64,000 bases of DNA from G963701675 sp963701675. GTDB lineage: Bacteria > Planctomycetota > Planctomycetia > Gemmatales > Gemmataceae. Positions 1-9,756 of this stretch are shown here, in pieces; position 1 is the stretch's first letter; each line of letters starts with the position of its first letter. The notes under the pieces were generated by a model. It searched no databases. It had not been told where the DNA came from and was given only the letters and a program-made list of their open reading frames with translations. The stretch spans positions 4,278,001 to 4,342,000 of the forward strand of contig OY969623.1 of NCBI GenBank assembly GCA_963701675.1, read 5' to 3'. The translations under genes and the position numbers were made by a program.

Positions 1-3000
1 CAGGTTCGTCAAGCCGTTCAACACACGGACTGCCCGCTGGGTTTGGTGGTCCTGCCCGGCGAAGAGTTATGGTTGCGGCTCGTTTACGATACGAATCGGA
101 TCGAGCGCTCGGCCGCCGTTCGGATGCTGGAACATCTGCGGCGCATGCTGGAGGCGATTGTTTCAGATCCCGAGCAGCGGCTCGGCGACGTGTCATTGCT
201 GAGAGGACGCGACCGCCAAAAACTGCTGGTCGATTGGAACGCGACAGCGACTGACTATCCGGCCCAATTGTGCGTTCACCAACTGGTCGCCCAGCGAGCC
301 ATCGCTCAGCCCGATGCCGTCGCGCTGACGTTTCACGGGCAAACACTGACCTATCACGAACTCAATCGCAGGGCCAATCAACTCGCGCACCATCTTCGTG
401 CGCTGGGCCTTCGTGTCGAAGACCGCGTGGCGCTGAGCGTCGATCGTTCGCTCGAAATGGTCGTTGCGATTCTGGGTGTCTTGAAGGCCGGCGGCTCGTA
501 TGTGCCAATCGACCCGGTGTTGCCGGCCGAACGTCAGCGCTTCATGCTCCAGGACTCCGGTGTCAAGATTCTACTGACACAAGAGCACCACCGCGGCCGA
601 TTGCCCATCGGTCAAACGCCCGTCGTGTACCTAGATAGTGATTGGCCGACCATCGCTAAACGGACCGACGAATCACCGCCCGCGTCGGCCCGTCCCTCAA
701 ACCTGGCGTACATCATTTACACGTCCGGCTCAACCGGCCAGCCGAAGGGCGTGCTCGTCGAGCACCGCGGACTGACGAATGTCGTTTGCGCTCAAGTTCA
801 GGCCTACGGCATTCATCCCGGTAGTCGGATTCTCCAAGTGATTTCGCTCAGCTTTGACGTCGCACAGGCCGAAATCCTGCGCGCGTTGGTCGGCGGGGCG
901 GCGCTGGTGGTGGCCACGTCGGAGGAATTATTGCCCGGCTGGCCGCTTTTCAACATCCTTCGTGACGAACGCATCACCTTCGCCGCCATTCTCCCGGCGC
1001 CATTGTCCGCGATACCGCTCGGTGAAGAGCTTCCGGACCTAGCGCACTTGTTAGTCGGCGGCGAGCAATGCCCGGTCGAGTTGGCCGCTTATTGGGGCAA
1101 AGGCCGCGACATTTTTAATGGATACGGCCCAACCGAGGCGGCGGTTTGCACGACCATCGCCCGCAACTGGGACCTGAACGCGCCGGCGCCGGTAGGCCGA
1201 CCGATCGCCAATGCCCGCGTTTATGTTCTCGACAAGCGCCTGCAGCCGGTGCCCGACGGTGTGCCGGGCGAATTGTACATCGGCGGCATCGGTGTCACCC
1301 GTGGCTACATGCACCAGCCGGCGTTTACGGCCGAGCGGTTCCTGCCTGACGCATTCGTGGATCGGCCCGGGGCGCGGATGTACCGCACCGGCGATCTCAT
1401 GCGTTGGCTGGACGACGGCAATCTCGAATTCATCGGCCGTATCGACGGACAAATCAAGCTCCGCGGCTTTCGGATCGAGCTGGGCGAAATCGAAACCGTT
1501 CTCGGACAGCATCCCAACGTCCTCAACGCGGCCGCGATGGTGCGCGAGGACGAGCCGGGCAACAAACGCCTGGTCGCCTACATCGTGGCACAGCGCGAGC
1601 CCGCGCCGACTGCGACGGAGCTACGCACCTATTTAAAAGGCAAACTGCCCGAATACATGGTCCCGGCGGCGTTCGTGTTCATGCGTGAATTGCCGCGCAC
1701 GACGAACGACAAAGTCGACCGACGGCTGCTTCCTGTGCCCGACCCGGATGACGCACCGCCAAGCGACGATCTCGCCGCCCCACGGTCGCCGGCAGAGGAA
1801 CTAGTTGCCGGCATTTGGTGCGACTTGTTGAAGGTGAGCCGCGTCGGCGTGGATGATAACTTCTTCGAGCTGGGCGGCCATTCATTGTTGGCGACTCAGG
1901 CGGTTTCACGCCTCCGCACGGCGTTCAACGTCGATCTGTCGTTGCGGACTTTCTTTGAGTCGGCCACGGTCGCCGGAGTGACGGAGAAAATCGAGTCGGC
2001 GCGGCGTCAAGCGGCATTGGCTTCCCATCTGCCACTCCTGGTTCCGGTCGCGCGGGATCGGGATCTACCGCTCTCCTTCGCGCAGCAACGCTTGTGGTTC
2101 TTCGATCAACTTGAGCCGGGAAATCTGTTTTACAGCCTACCGACCGCCATTCGCCTTTCGGGGAAACTCGACGTCGCCGCATTGCAACAGGCACTGACGG
2201 AAATCGTCCGCCGGCATGAAGTGTTGCGCACGACCTACATGAATCGCGGCGGCCAGCCCGTGCAGGTCATCACTCCCAGCACGGCCGTGTCACTCCCGAT
2301 CACGGACCTGAGTGAAGCCCAGGCCCGGCGACTGGCCAATGAAGAAGCCAACAAACCGCACGATCTGGAACGCGGCCCCGTGGTTCGTGTGCGGTTGTTG
2401 CGGCTAGCGACTGAAGAACATGTTTTGCTCTTGAGCATGCATCACATTGCCTCAGACGGATGGTCGATGGCGATCTTCTTCCGGGAACTGGGCACGCTCT
2501 ACGAGGCGTTTGCATCCTCCCGGCCGTCACCGCTCGCAGACCTGCCGACTCAGTATGTGGACTTCGCGGTATGGCAACGGCAATGGCTGCAAGGTCAGGT
2601 GTTGGAAACCCAGCTCGCGTACTGGAAAGACAAACTGGGAGGCGTCACACCGTTGGAGTTGCCCACCGATCGGCCGCGCCCCGCCGTGCAACGATTTATC
2701 GGCGCCCATGAAACGGTGCAATTATCGGCCGAACTGAACGAGAAACTCAAGGCACTCGGCCGCCGCGAGGGCGTCACGCCGTTCATGACATTTCTCGCTG
2801 CGTTCCAAGTCTTGCTCAGCCGGTACTCGCGCCAGGAAGACATCAGCGTCGGCACGCCCATCGCCGGCCGTAATCTGCCGGAAACCGAGGACCTGATCGG
2901 CTTCTTTGTCAACACGCTCGTTATGCGGACGGATTTGTCCGGCAAGCCGACGTTTCGCGCCTTGCTCAAACGAGTGCGCGAGGTTTGTTTGGGCGCCTAC

Positions 3001-4095
3001 GACCATCAGGACATACCGTTCGAGAAGCTTGTTGAGGAACTCCATCCCCAAAGAGAGCTTGGACACAATCCGATCTTCCAGGTTTTGTTCGTTTTGCAAA
3101 ACGCCCCGAGGGCCACGCGCGAGTTACACGGTGTGACACTTAGTCGGCTCGATGCCGACTTCGAGCCGCCCGCCAAGTTCGACCTGACGCTCGGCATGGC
3201 GGAGAATCCGGACGGCCTTCGGACGACGCTCAAGTACAATGCCGAGCTTTTCGATGCCGTTACGATCCGCCGGATGCTGACTCACTTCCAGACATTGTTG
3301 GAAGAGATCGCTTCACACCCGGAATGGCCGCTTGCCAAACTGTCGCTCATGCCGGAAAACGAACGGACACAAGTGCTGGTCGAATGGAACTCCACCGATG
3401 CGGCGTATCCTCACGACCGTTGTGTTCAACATCTCTTCGAGGAGCAGGCGGCGAAACGGCCGGACGCGGTCGCGCTCGGCTATGACGGCGCCACGTGGAC
3501 GTACCACGAATTGAATCGTCGCGCCAATCGCCTCGCCCGACACTTGCGCCGCTTGGGTGTCGGCCCGGAACAAACGGTTGCGCTGGTCGTGGACCGATCG
3601 CCGGAAATGATCCTTGGTGTTCTGGCGATTCTTAAGGCCGGCGGCGCCTATGCACCGCTTGATCCGGGCCAACCAGCCGAGCGACTCGGTCTCATGCTGA
3701 AAGACGCCGGCGCGTCAACGGTGCTTACGCAAGCACATATGCGGCCGAGCGTGCCAGCGGAGTTTTCGGGCCACGTTACTGAATTGGACCGTTTGGACTC
3801 GCATGTCCTGGAGAACGGGTCGCCTGAACCGGAACAGAATCTGGCGGGCGGCGCGGGTCCGGACAATCTAGCCTACATCATTTTTACCTCGGGGTCCACC
3901 GGGCGACCAAAGGGTGTCTTGGTTCCGCATCGCGGGTTGACGAACGTTGTCATCGCTCAAAACAAAGCATTCGGCATCGACGCCGATAGCCGAGTGATGC
4001 AATATGTCTCGTTGCATTTCGATGCGGCACAAGGCGAGATCTTCCGCACGCTTTGCGCGGCGCAACGTTGTTCCTGGCTCGTTCCGAAGAACTGA
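1..4095 (+). CDS. NRPS, first visible part: end of C, A1-T1-C2 and start of A2 (5' truncated by window, 3' frameshifted)
   Basis: Non-ribosomal peptide synthetase; the frame is open from base 1, so the gene starts upstream of the window. Counting residues from the Met at base 43: the tail of a condensation domain (to about 55), adenylation domain A1 (about 60-560, with YTSGSTGQPKG, NGYGPTE, YRTGDL and a GRIDGQIKLRG core), carrier protein with 4'-phosphopantetheine serine in DNFFELGGHSL (about 605), condensation domain C2 with active-site HHIASDG (about 800), then the N-terminal part of A2 (from about 1105). It ends in CSWLVPKN because the frame is lost near 4057; adding one G in the GCGG run restores LCAGATLFLA and joins the next segment. 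A2 is therefore split, not absent. The six A domains in this locus share the FDxxQ(A/G)EI(F/L)R signature, so they probably arose by duplication. Family assignment is secure; product unknown. Confidence 0.93.
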   Translation, partial: QVRQAVQHTDCPLGLVVLPGEELWLRLVYDTNRIERSAAVRMLEHLRRMLEAIVSDPEQRLGDVSLLRGRDRQKLLVDWNATATDYPAQLCVHQLVAQRAIAQPDAVALTFHGQTLTYHELNRRANQLAHHLRALGLRVEDRVALSVDRSLEMVVAILGVLKAGGSYVPIDPVLPAERQRFMLQDSGVKILLTQEHHRGRLPIGQTPVVYLDSDWPTIAKRTDESPPASARPSNLAYIIYTSGSTGQPKGVLVEHRGLTNVVCAQVQAYGIHPGSRILQVISLSFDVAQAEILRALVGGAALVVATSEELLPGWPLFNILRDERITFAAILPAPLSAIPLGEELPDLAHLLVGGEQCPVELAAYWGKGRDIFNGYGPTEAAVCTTIARNWDLNAPAPVGRPIANARVYVLDKRLQPVPDGVPGELYIGGIGVTRGYMHQPAFTAERFLPDAFVDRPGARMYRTGDLMRWLDDGNLEFIGRIDGQIKLRGFRIELGEIETVLGQHPNVLNAAAMVREDEPGNKRLVAYIVAQREPAPTATELRTYLKGKLPEYMVPAAFVFMRELPRTTNDKVDRRLLPVPDPDDAPPSDDLAAPRSPAEELVAGIWCDLLKVSRVGVDDNFFELGGHSLLATQAVSRLRTAFNVDLSLRTFFESATVAGVTEKIESARRQAALASHLPLLVPVARDRDLPLSFAQQRLWFFDQLEPGNLFYSLPTAIRLSGKLDVAALQQALTEIVRRHEVLRTTYMNRGGQPVQVITPSTAVSLPITDLSEAQARRLANEEANKPHDLERGPVVRVRLLRLATEEHVLLLSMHHIASDGWSMAIFFRELGTLYEAFASSRPSPLADLPTQYVDFAVWQRQWLQGQVLETQLAYWKDKLGGVTPLELPTDRPRPAVQRFIGAHETVQLSAELNEKLKALGRREGVTPFMTFLAAFQVLLSRYSRQEDISVGTPIAGRNLPETEDLIGFFVNTLVMRTDLSGKPTFRALLKRVREVCLGAYDHQDIPFEKLVEELHPQRELGHNPIFQVLFVLQNAPRATRELHGVTLSRLDADFEPPAKFDLTLGMAENPDGLRTTLKYNAELFDAVTIRRMLTHFQTLLEEIASHPEWPLAKLSLMPENERTQVLVEWNSTDAAYPHDRCVQHLFEEQAAKRPDAVALGYDGATWTYHELNRRANRLARHLRRLGVGPEQTVALVVDRSPEMILGVLAILKAGGAYAPLDPGQPAERLGLMLKDAGASTVLTQAHMRPSVPAEFSGHVTELDRLDSHVLENGSPEPEQNLAGGAGPDNLAYIIFTSGSTGRPKGVLVPHRGLTNVVIAQNKAFGIDADSRVMQYVSLHFDAAQGEIFRTLCAAQRCSWLVPKN

Positions 4096-7000
4096 TTCCG
4101 GGGCCGGAGATGGCGCGGCTCTATCGCGATCTGCACATTACTTCGACCACATTGCCAACTTCCGTGATGGCGGCATTGCCCGAGAACGAGCCGATGCCGG
4201 AACTCCGCCACCTGAGTGTGGGCGGCGAGGCGTGTCCGGGCACGAAAGCCGCGGTATGGGCGGCGGGCCGGAGGTTTTTTAACGGCTACGGCCCGACCGA
4301 AGCGACGATCTGCACGACGCTGGCGAGCAACTGGGATACAAGTCGGACGCCGCCGATCGGCCGGCCCATCGGGAATGTCAAGCTCTACGTCCTCGATCAT
4401 AATTGGCGTCCGGTTCCCATCGGCGTACCGGGTGAACTTTATGTCGGAGGCATCGGCGTCGCTCGCGGTTATTTGCACCGCCCCGATCTCACCGCGGCCG
4501 CCTTCTTGCCTGATCCGTTCAGCGGCCGACTTGGAACGCGAATGTATCGCACCGGCGATTTCGTGCGCTGGCTCGCGGATGGTCAACTCGACTTCTTGGG
4601 CCGAGTCGATGAGCAGGTCAAGATTCGCGGGTTCCGCATCGAGCTGGGCGAAATTGAGAACACGTTGCTCCGCCATCCGGCCATTGCGGATTGTGCGGTT
4701 TCCGTTGTGGAAGATCAGCGCCGTGACAAGCAACTGGTCGCCTACGTCGCGGCCCGGACGGATGACGCGCCGACGTCAGCAGCACTGAAAGAGTTCCTGC
4801 GCCAGTCGCTTCCCGAATATATGGTGCCGGCGACGTTCGTGCATGTCCCGGCGATTCCCCGAAAACGGAACGGCAAGGTAGATCGCTCGCAGCTTCCGTC
4901 ACCCGATCTAGGTGAAAGCGATGCCGGCGAATACGTGCCGCCGCGGAACCCATCCGAGGAATTGGTCGCCAGCATCTGGGCGGAGGTTCTGAAGCGCGAG
5001 CGCGTTAGCACGGTCGACAATTTCTTCGACATCGGCGGCCACTCCTTGTTGGCAACCCAGGTCGTGTCGCGCCTGCGCTCGGCGTTCGGCGTGGAGGTCC
5101 CGTTGCGGGCGTTGTTTGAAACACCGACCGTGACCGGCCTCGCGGAGAGCATTGAAAAGACTCGGCTCGAATCGCAAGGTCTTCAGGCGCCACCGTTGCG
5201 GCCGGTTCCGCGCAATCGCGCACTGCCATTGTCATTCGCGCAACAGCGCCTTTGGTTCCTCGACCGGTTGGAGCCCGGCAATCTGCATTACGCCATTCCA
5301 TTGTCCATTCGGTTGACAGGAGAACTCAACCGGGAGGCGCTGGAGCGGGCATTGACTGAGATCGTTCGTCGTCACGAAGTCCTGCGAACCACCTTCCCCA
5401 TGCGCGACGGACAGGCCGCACAGGTAATTGCACCTGCTGTAACGATGCGTTTGTCGATCACCGATCTGACCGGCTTGCGGGAACGCGAACGCGAAACGGA
5501 GGCGCGCGAAATCACCTCGGAGGAAGCACGCCAGCCGTTCGATATGGCGACGGGCCCACTGTTGCGGGCCCGATTGTTGCGGCTCGGGCCGCACGATCAT
5601 GTGCTGCTTTTGTCTCTGCACCACATCGTGTCCGACGGTTGGTCGATGACGATATTCTTCCGTGAACTGAGCACTTTGTATGACGCCTTTGTAACGGAAC
5701 GCCCTTCGCCCTTGGCCGATTTGCACGTGCAGTACGCGGACTTTGCGGTTTGGCAACGCGAGTGGCTTTGCGGTCCCGTGCTCGAAGCACAACTGGGATA
5801 TTGGAAGGAGCAGCTCGCGGGCGCGGCGTCTTTGGAGTTGCCGACCGATCGGCCTCGGCCGGCCGTGCATCGCTATCGCGGCGCGAATTACTCGGTTCGC
5901 TTCTCCGCCGATTTGAGTGCCAAGTTGCAAGCCCTCAGCCGGCAAGAGGGCGCCACGCTGTTCATGACCCTGTTGGCCGCGTTTCAGGTGCTCCTGAGTC
6001 GCTACGGCGGGCAGGAGGATATCAGCGTCGGCACCCCCATCGCCGGCCGAAACCGCGCGGAGACCGAAGATCTCATCGGCTTCTTCGTGAATACCCTGGT
6101 GTTACGCAGCGACCTCGGCGGCGATCCAACGTTCAACGATTTCTTGTCACGAGTGCGCGAGGTGTGCCTGGGGGCATACGCACATCAGGATTTGCCGTTC
6201 GAAAAACTGGTCGACGAATTACAAATCAAGCGCGATTTGGGTCGAAGTCCGCTCTTCCAAGTCTTCTTCGTTCTGCAAAACGCCCCGAAGACGAACCGAG
6301 AATTGGCCGGACTCACGCTGAGCCGCCTCGGCGCCGATGTTGCGGTGGCCGCGAAGTTCGATCTCACGCTCGGCGTGACCGAAACGGATGAAGGCCTCGG
6401 CGCAGTCTTCAAGTACAACGCCGATCTGTTCGACGAAGCGACCGTCCGCCGCTTGATGACGCAGTGGGAAACCCTGCTCGAACAAATCGTCGCACAACCG
6501 GCGCAGCGCCTTTCGGAACTGACATTGTTGACCGAGGCCGAACGCCGGCTCCTGATCGTGGAACGGAACCAGACCGCGACGCCGTATCCCAGTGACAAGT
6601 GCATCCACGAACTGTTCTCGGAGCAGGCCCGAATCCGGCCCGATTCGGTCGCCCTGCTTGGCGATGATTGGTCTCTAACCTATCAGGAGCTCGATCGCCG
6701 GGCGAACCATCTGGCGAACCGGCTCCGGAAGCTCGGCATTGGGCCGGAAGATCGTGTCGCCATCGCCGTCGAAAGGTCGCCGGAGGCCGTGATCGGCTTT
6801 TTGGGTGTGCTCAAAGCCGGTGGCGCCTACGTGCCACTGAATCCCGCGTATTCCCTCGATCGTCTTGCCTTCATTCTCGAGGATTCCGGCGTTAAGGCAT
6901 TACTCCGTCAGGCGCACCTTTCAGAAAAACTTCCGGGTTTTGCGGGGCCGGTGATTGACTTGAAAGTCGATGCTGCGAATATCGCCGACGACGGTCAGCC

Positions 7001-7340
7001 CAGCGGGGTCGGACCTCGGAATCTCGCTTATATCCTGTATACCTCCGGCACCAGTGGACGGCCCAAGGGTGTGTTAATCGAGCACGGCGGATTGACCAAT
7101 GTCGTGTGTGCCCAGATCAAGACGTGGGGCATACGACCTGACGATCGCATCGTGCATTTCCTCAATCTCAGTTTTGACGCGGCCCAGGCGGAGATTTTCC
7201 GCGGTTTGGTGAGCGGCGCCACACTCTATTTGCCGCCGCGAGACATGGTCCCGGGCCGGCCGTTCGTTCAAGCGTTGCGCGCAGCATGTCACCCTTTATA
7301 CGACGTTGCCTTCCGTGCTTTCGGTTCTGCCGATGGATGA
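4053..7340 (+). CDS. NRPS, continuation: rest of A2-T2, C3, start of A3 (frameshifted both ends)
   Basis: Continues the preceding NRPS protein in another frame. The start at 4053 is only the first TTG after the frame break, not a true initiation site. Residues about 1-265 complete A2 (NGYGPTEATIC, YRTGDFVRW). A carrier domain follows with DNFFDIGGHSLLATQ (about 321), then condensation domain C3 with HHIVSDGWSM (about 523), then the N-terminal half of A3 with YTSGTSGRPKG. The end (RAFGSADG) is an artefact of a second frame break near 7281: restoring a lost GC pair in the GCGCGC run gives LRAQHVTLYTTLPSV, which joins the next segment. The motifs of both split domains are intact on either side of the breaks, so the protein would be functional if the indels are sequencing errors. 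Confidence 0.92.
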   Translation: MRGATLFLARSEELIPGPEMARLYRDLHITSTTLPTSVMAALPENEPMPELRHLSVGGEACPGTKAAVWAAGRRFFNGYGPTEATICTTLASNWDTSRTPPIGRPIGNVKLYVLDHNWRPVPIGVPGELYVGGIGVARGYLHRPDLTAAAFLPDPFSGRLGTRMYRTGDFVRWLADGQLDFLGRVDEQVKIRGFRIELGEIENTLLRHPAIADCAVSVVEDQRRDKQLVAYVAARTDDAPTSAALKEFLRQSLPEYMVPATFVHVPAIPRKRNGKVDRSQLPSPDLGESDAGEYVPPRNPSEELVASIWAEVLKRERVSTVDNFFDIGGHSLLATQVVSRLRSAFGVEVPLRALFETPTVTGLAESIEKTRLESQGLQAPPLRPVPRNRALPLSFAQQRLWFLDRLEPGNLHYAIPLSIRLTGELNREALERALTEIVRRHEVLRTTFPMRDGQAAQVIAPAVTMRLSITDLTGLRERERETEAREITSEEARQPFDMATGPLLRARLLRLGPHDHVLLLSLHHIVSDGWSMTIFFRELSTLYDAFVTERPSPLADLHVQYADFAVWQREWLCGPVLEAQLGYWKEQLAGAASLELPTDRPRPAVHRYRGANYSVRFSADLSAKLQALSRQEGATLFMTLLAAFQVLLSRYGGQEDISVGTPIAGRNRAETEDLIGFFVNTLVLRSDLGGDPTFNDFLSRVREVCLGAYAHQDLPFEKLVDELQIKRDLGRSPLFQVFFVLQNAPKTNRELAGLTLSRLGADVAVAAKFDLTLGVTETDEGLGAVFKYNADLFDEATVRRLMTQWETLLEQIVAQPAQRLSELTLLTEAERRLLIVERNQTATPYPSDKCIHELFSEQARIRPDSVALLGDDWSLTYQELDRRANHLANRLRKLGIGPEDRVAIAVERSPEAVIGFLGVLKAGGAYVPLNPAYSLDRLAFILEDSGVKALLRQAHLSEKLPGFAGPVIDLKVDAANIADDGQPSGVGPRNLAYILYTSGTSGRPKGVLIEHGGLTNVVCAQIKTWGIRPDDRIVHFLNLSFDAAQAEIFRGLVSGATLYLPPRDMVPGRPFVQALRAACHPLYDVAFRAFGSADG

Positions 7341-9756
7341 AGAACTACCCGAGCTTCGGATGTTGACGTTGGGCGGTGAAGCGTGCCCGAAAGAGCTGGC
7401 CGCTCATTGGGGCAAGGGAAGGCGAATGCTGAACGGCTACGGGCCGACGGAAACAACCATCTGCACCACCATCGCGAGTGAGTGGCCTCCCGCCGCGCCG
7501 CCACCCATCGGCAAGCCGATTGCCAATTCGCAAGTCTATGTCCTTGACCTCGGAATGCGACCCGTGCCCGCGGGCTTGCCCGGCGAGTTGTACGTCGGCG
7601 GCGTCGGCGTGGCGCGCGGCTATGTGCACCAACCGGACGTAACGGCGGAGCGATTCGTCCCTGATCCGTTTGGTAGTCGATCCGGGGGGCGGTTGTATCG
7701 CACCGGAGACTTGGTGCGTTGGTTGCCTGACGGCAATCTCGAATTCCTCGGCCGGGTCGACGAGCAGGTGAAAGTGCGCGGCTACCGTATCGAGCCGGCG
7801 GAGATCGAGGCGGCGCTCGGCCAACACACGAACGTGAAACACGGCGTGGTGTTGGCCCGCGAGGACACTCCCGGCGACAAGCGCCTCGTCGCCTATGTTG
7901 TCGCACAGCAAATGCCGGCGCCGTCCGAGTCGGAGCTTCGCCGTTTCCTGAAAGGGCTGCTCCCGGAGTACATGGTGCCCTCGGCGTTCGTCTTTCTGGC
8001 GGAGATGCCGTTAACGCCGAACGGAAAGGCAGACCGCAAGGCCTTGCCGGCGCCCGACGAAATCAGGCCGGCGCTCGAACAAGAATTCGTGGCGCCGCGA
8101 ACCACCGCCGAATCCACTCTGGCCGATATTTGGGCGGGCGTCCTCAAAGTTGACCGTGTAGGCGTCCACGACAACTTCTTCGAGCTTGGTGGCGACTCGA
8201 TCCGGAGCATTCAAGTCATTGCCCGCGCCACCCAAGCCGGCCTGCGTCTAACCGCCAAGGGCCTTTTCCAACAACAAACGGTCGCCGAGCTCGCCGCGGT
8301 CGCGGAAGCAGCGGGGAGTGTCGCAGCCGATCAAGGTCCGGTGACCGGACACGTGCCGTTGACCCCGACGCAGCACGCATTTTTCGAATCGGGCCGGCTG
8401 GCGCCGCACCATGACAATCTGGCCATCCTGTGGGAAGTCCGCCAACCGTTGGATGCCGACATTCTCAATCAGGCGTTTCGACACATCCAAGAACACCACG
8501 ACGCCCTTCGTTTGCGGTTCGTGCGTGATGGTTCTACTTGGCAGCAACTGAACGCTCGGCCGGAGGCGGTAACGTCTTTGCTTCGCATCGATTTGTCCGC
8601 GACCGCTGATTCCGCATCCATCGAGGCGGAGTGTGCTCGGATTCAGGCCAGCCTGAACTTGGCGGACGGCCCGCTCGTTCAGTTGGCGTATTTCAACCTC
8701 GGCTCGGCGAACCACGCCCGGCTGTTGCTCGTCGTTCATCGCCTCGTTGCAGATGCGGCCTCGGTGCAAATCACCATGGAAGACCTGATCGTGGCGTATC
8801 AGCAATTGCACCGCGGCCAACCGGTTCGGCTTCCACCGAAGACGACGTCGTACCAACAGTGGGCGCAGTGCTTGGCCGAGCGCGCGCAATCGGACGAGTT
8901 GAATTCAGAGCGTGAGTTTTGGCTTGATGCTGTGCTTACGCAATTCCCTGATTTCCCGGTCGACCATCCAGGCGCGCCGAATACACGCGACTCGGTTCAG
9001 ACGGTTACGGTGGAGTTGGAACGAGAAAGCACCCGGACGCTGGGCGAGGAGGTTTCACAAGCGTATCGGGTGGAGGTCGTTGATGTTCTGTTGACGGCGC
9101 TGATCCAGGCCGTCGAAACCTGGTCCGGAGGACAGGGTGTACGCGTCGATCTCGAAGCGTCTTCGCGCAACCTCGGTGACGAAACCGTGGATCTGAATCG
9201 CACCGTCGGTTGTCTGACCCATACTTACCCGTTCGTGTCGGATGTGCAACCGGACTCCGTGCCGGCTGATGCACTGATCGCGGTCAAGGAACGGCGGAGG
9301 GAGACGCCAGGCGGCGGCATGGGTTATGGATTGTTGCGCTACCTGAAAGATGAGACGCCACTCGCCGAAAGTCCCGATGCCCCGATTCGCTTTGCGTTCA
9401 ACGGGAGCGTCGGCGATGCTCGTTCCACGGGGCCGTTGGCGCCGGCGGCCGAATCCCCGGGATCGCTTCAGAGTGACCAGGGCAATCGGCGACACCTGCT
9501 GGATGTCACGGCGGCCATCGTCCGCGGCAAGCTTCGCGTACAATGGGAATATAGTCGGAACCTTCACGAGGCCGCGACCATCGAGAATCTCGCACACCGT
9601 TTCAAGGAATCGCTCGAGGCGATCATCGAACATTGCCGGTCGGCCGAAGCCGGCGAGCTCCGTGCGGCCGATTTCCCCGCGGCCCGGGTGAGTGACTCCG
9701 ACCTTTCGAAACTGCTTTCGCAGCTTGGCCAGGCTTCGCCGGGGAATTCGTCGTGA
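7306..9756 (+). CDS. NRPS, end of first gene: rest of A3, T3, degenerate epimerisation domain
   Basis: Third piece of the first NRPS gene, ending at its natural stop. Residues about 1-250 finish A3 (NGYGPTETTIC, YRTGDLVRW, GRVDEQVKVRG). The carrier domain has FFELGGDSIRSIQ (about 295); GGDSI rather than GGHSL is typical of carriers that precede an epimerisation domain. The last 450 residues are C/E-superfamily with E-type spacing (VGCLTHTYPF near the end). The catalytic motifs are altered, however: the HHxxxDG position reads VHRLVADA and the EGHGRE position reads EASSRN. The domain may therefore be inactive and serve only as a docking or structural unit. The TGA at 9754-9756 overlaps the GTG start of the next NRPS gene, so the two are translationally coupled. 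Confidence 0.9.
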   Translation: MPSVLSVLPMDEELPELRMLTLGGEACPKELAAHWGKGRRMLNGYGPTETTICTTIASEWPPAAPPPIGKPIANSQVYVLDLGMRPVPAGLPGELYVGGVGVARGYVHQPDVTAERFVPDPFGSRSGGRLYRTGDLVRWLPDGNLEFLGRVDEQVKVRGYRIEPAEIEAALGQHTNVKHGVVLAREDTPGDKRLVAYVVAQQMPAPSESELRRFLKGLLPEYMVPSAFVFLAEMPLTPNGKADRKALPAPDEIRPALEQEFVAPRTTAESTLADIWAGVLKVDRVGVHDNFFELGGDSIRSIQVIARATQAGLRLTAKGLFQQQTVAELAAVAEAAGSVAADQGPVTGHVPLTPTQHAFFESGRLAPHHDNLAILWEVRQPLDADILNQAFRHIQEHHDALRLRFVRDGSTWQQLNARPEAVTSLLRIDLSATADSASIEAECARIQASLNLADGPLVQLAYFNLGSANHARLLLVVHRLVADAASVQITMEDLIVAYQQLHRGQPVRLPPKTTSYQQWAQCLAERAQSDELNSEREFWLDAVLTQFPDFPVDHPGAPNTRDSVQTVTVELERESTRTLGEEVSQAYRVEVVDVLLTALIQAVETWSGGQGVRVDLEASSRNLGDETVDLNRTVGCLTHTYPFVSDVQPDSVPADALIAVKERRRETPGGGMGYGLLRYLKDETPLAESPDAPIRFAFNGSVGDARSTGPLAPAAESPGSLQSDQGNRRHLLDVTAAIVRGKLRVQWEYSRNLHEAATIENLAHRFKESLEAIIEHCRSAEAGELRAADFPAARVSDSDLSKLLSQLGQASPGNSS

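Noticed and set aside
3957..4733. Long open frame on the minus strand opposite the NRPS
   Set aside because: Antisense shadow of the A2 region; no start-site support, and the plus strand carries clear A-domain motifs. The same holds for other long minus-strand frames across 1-20000.
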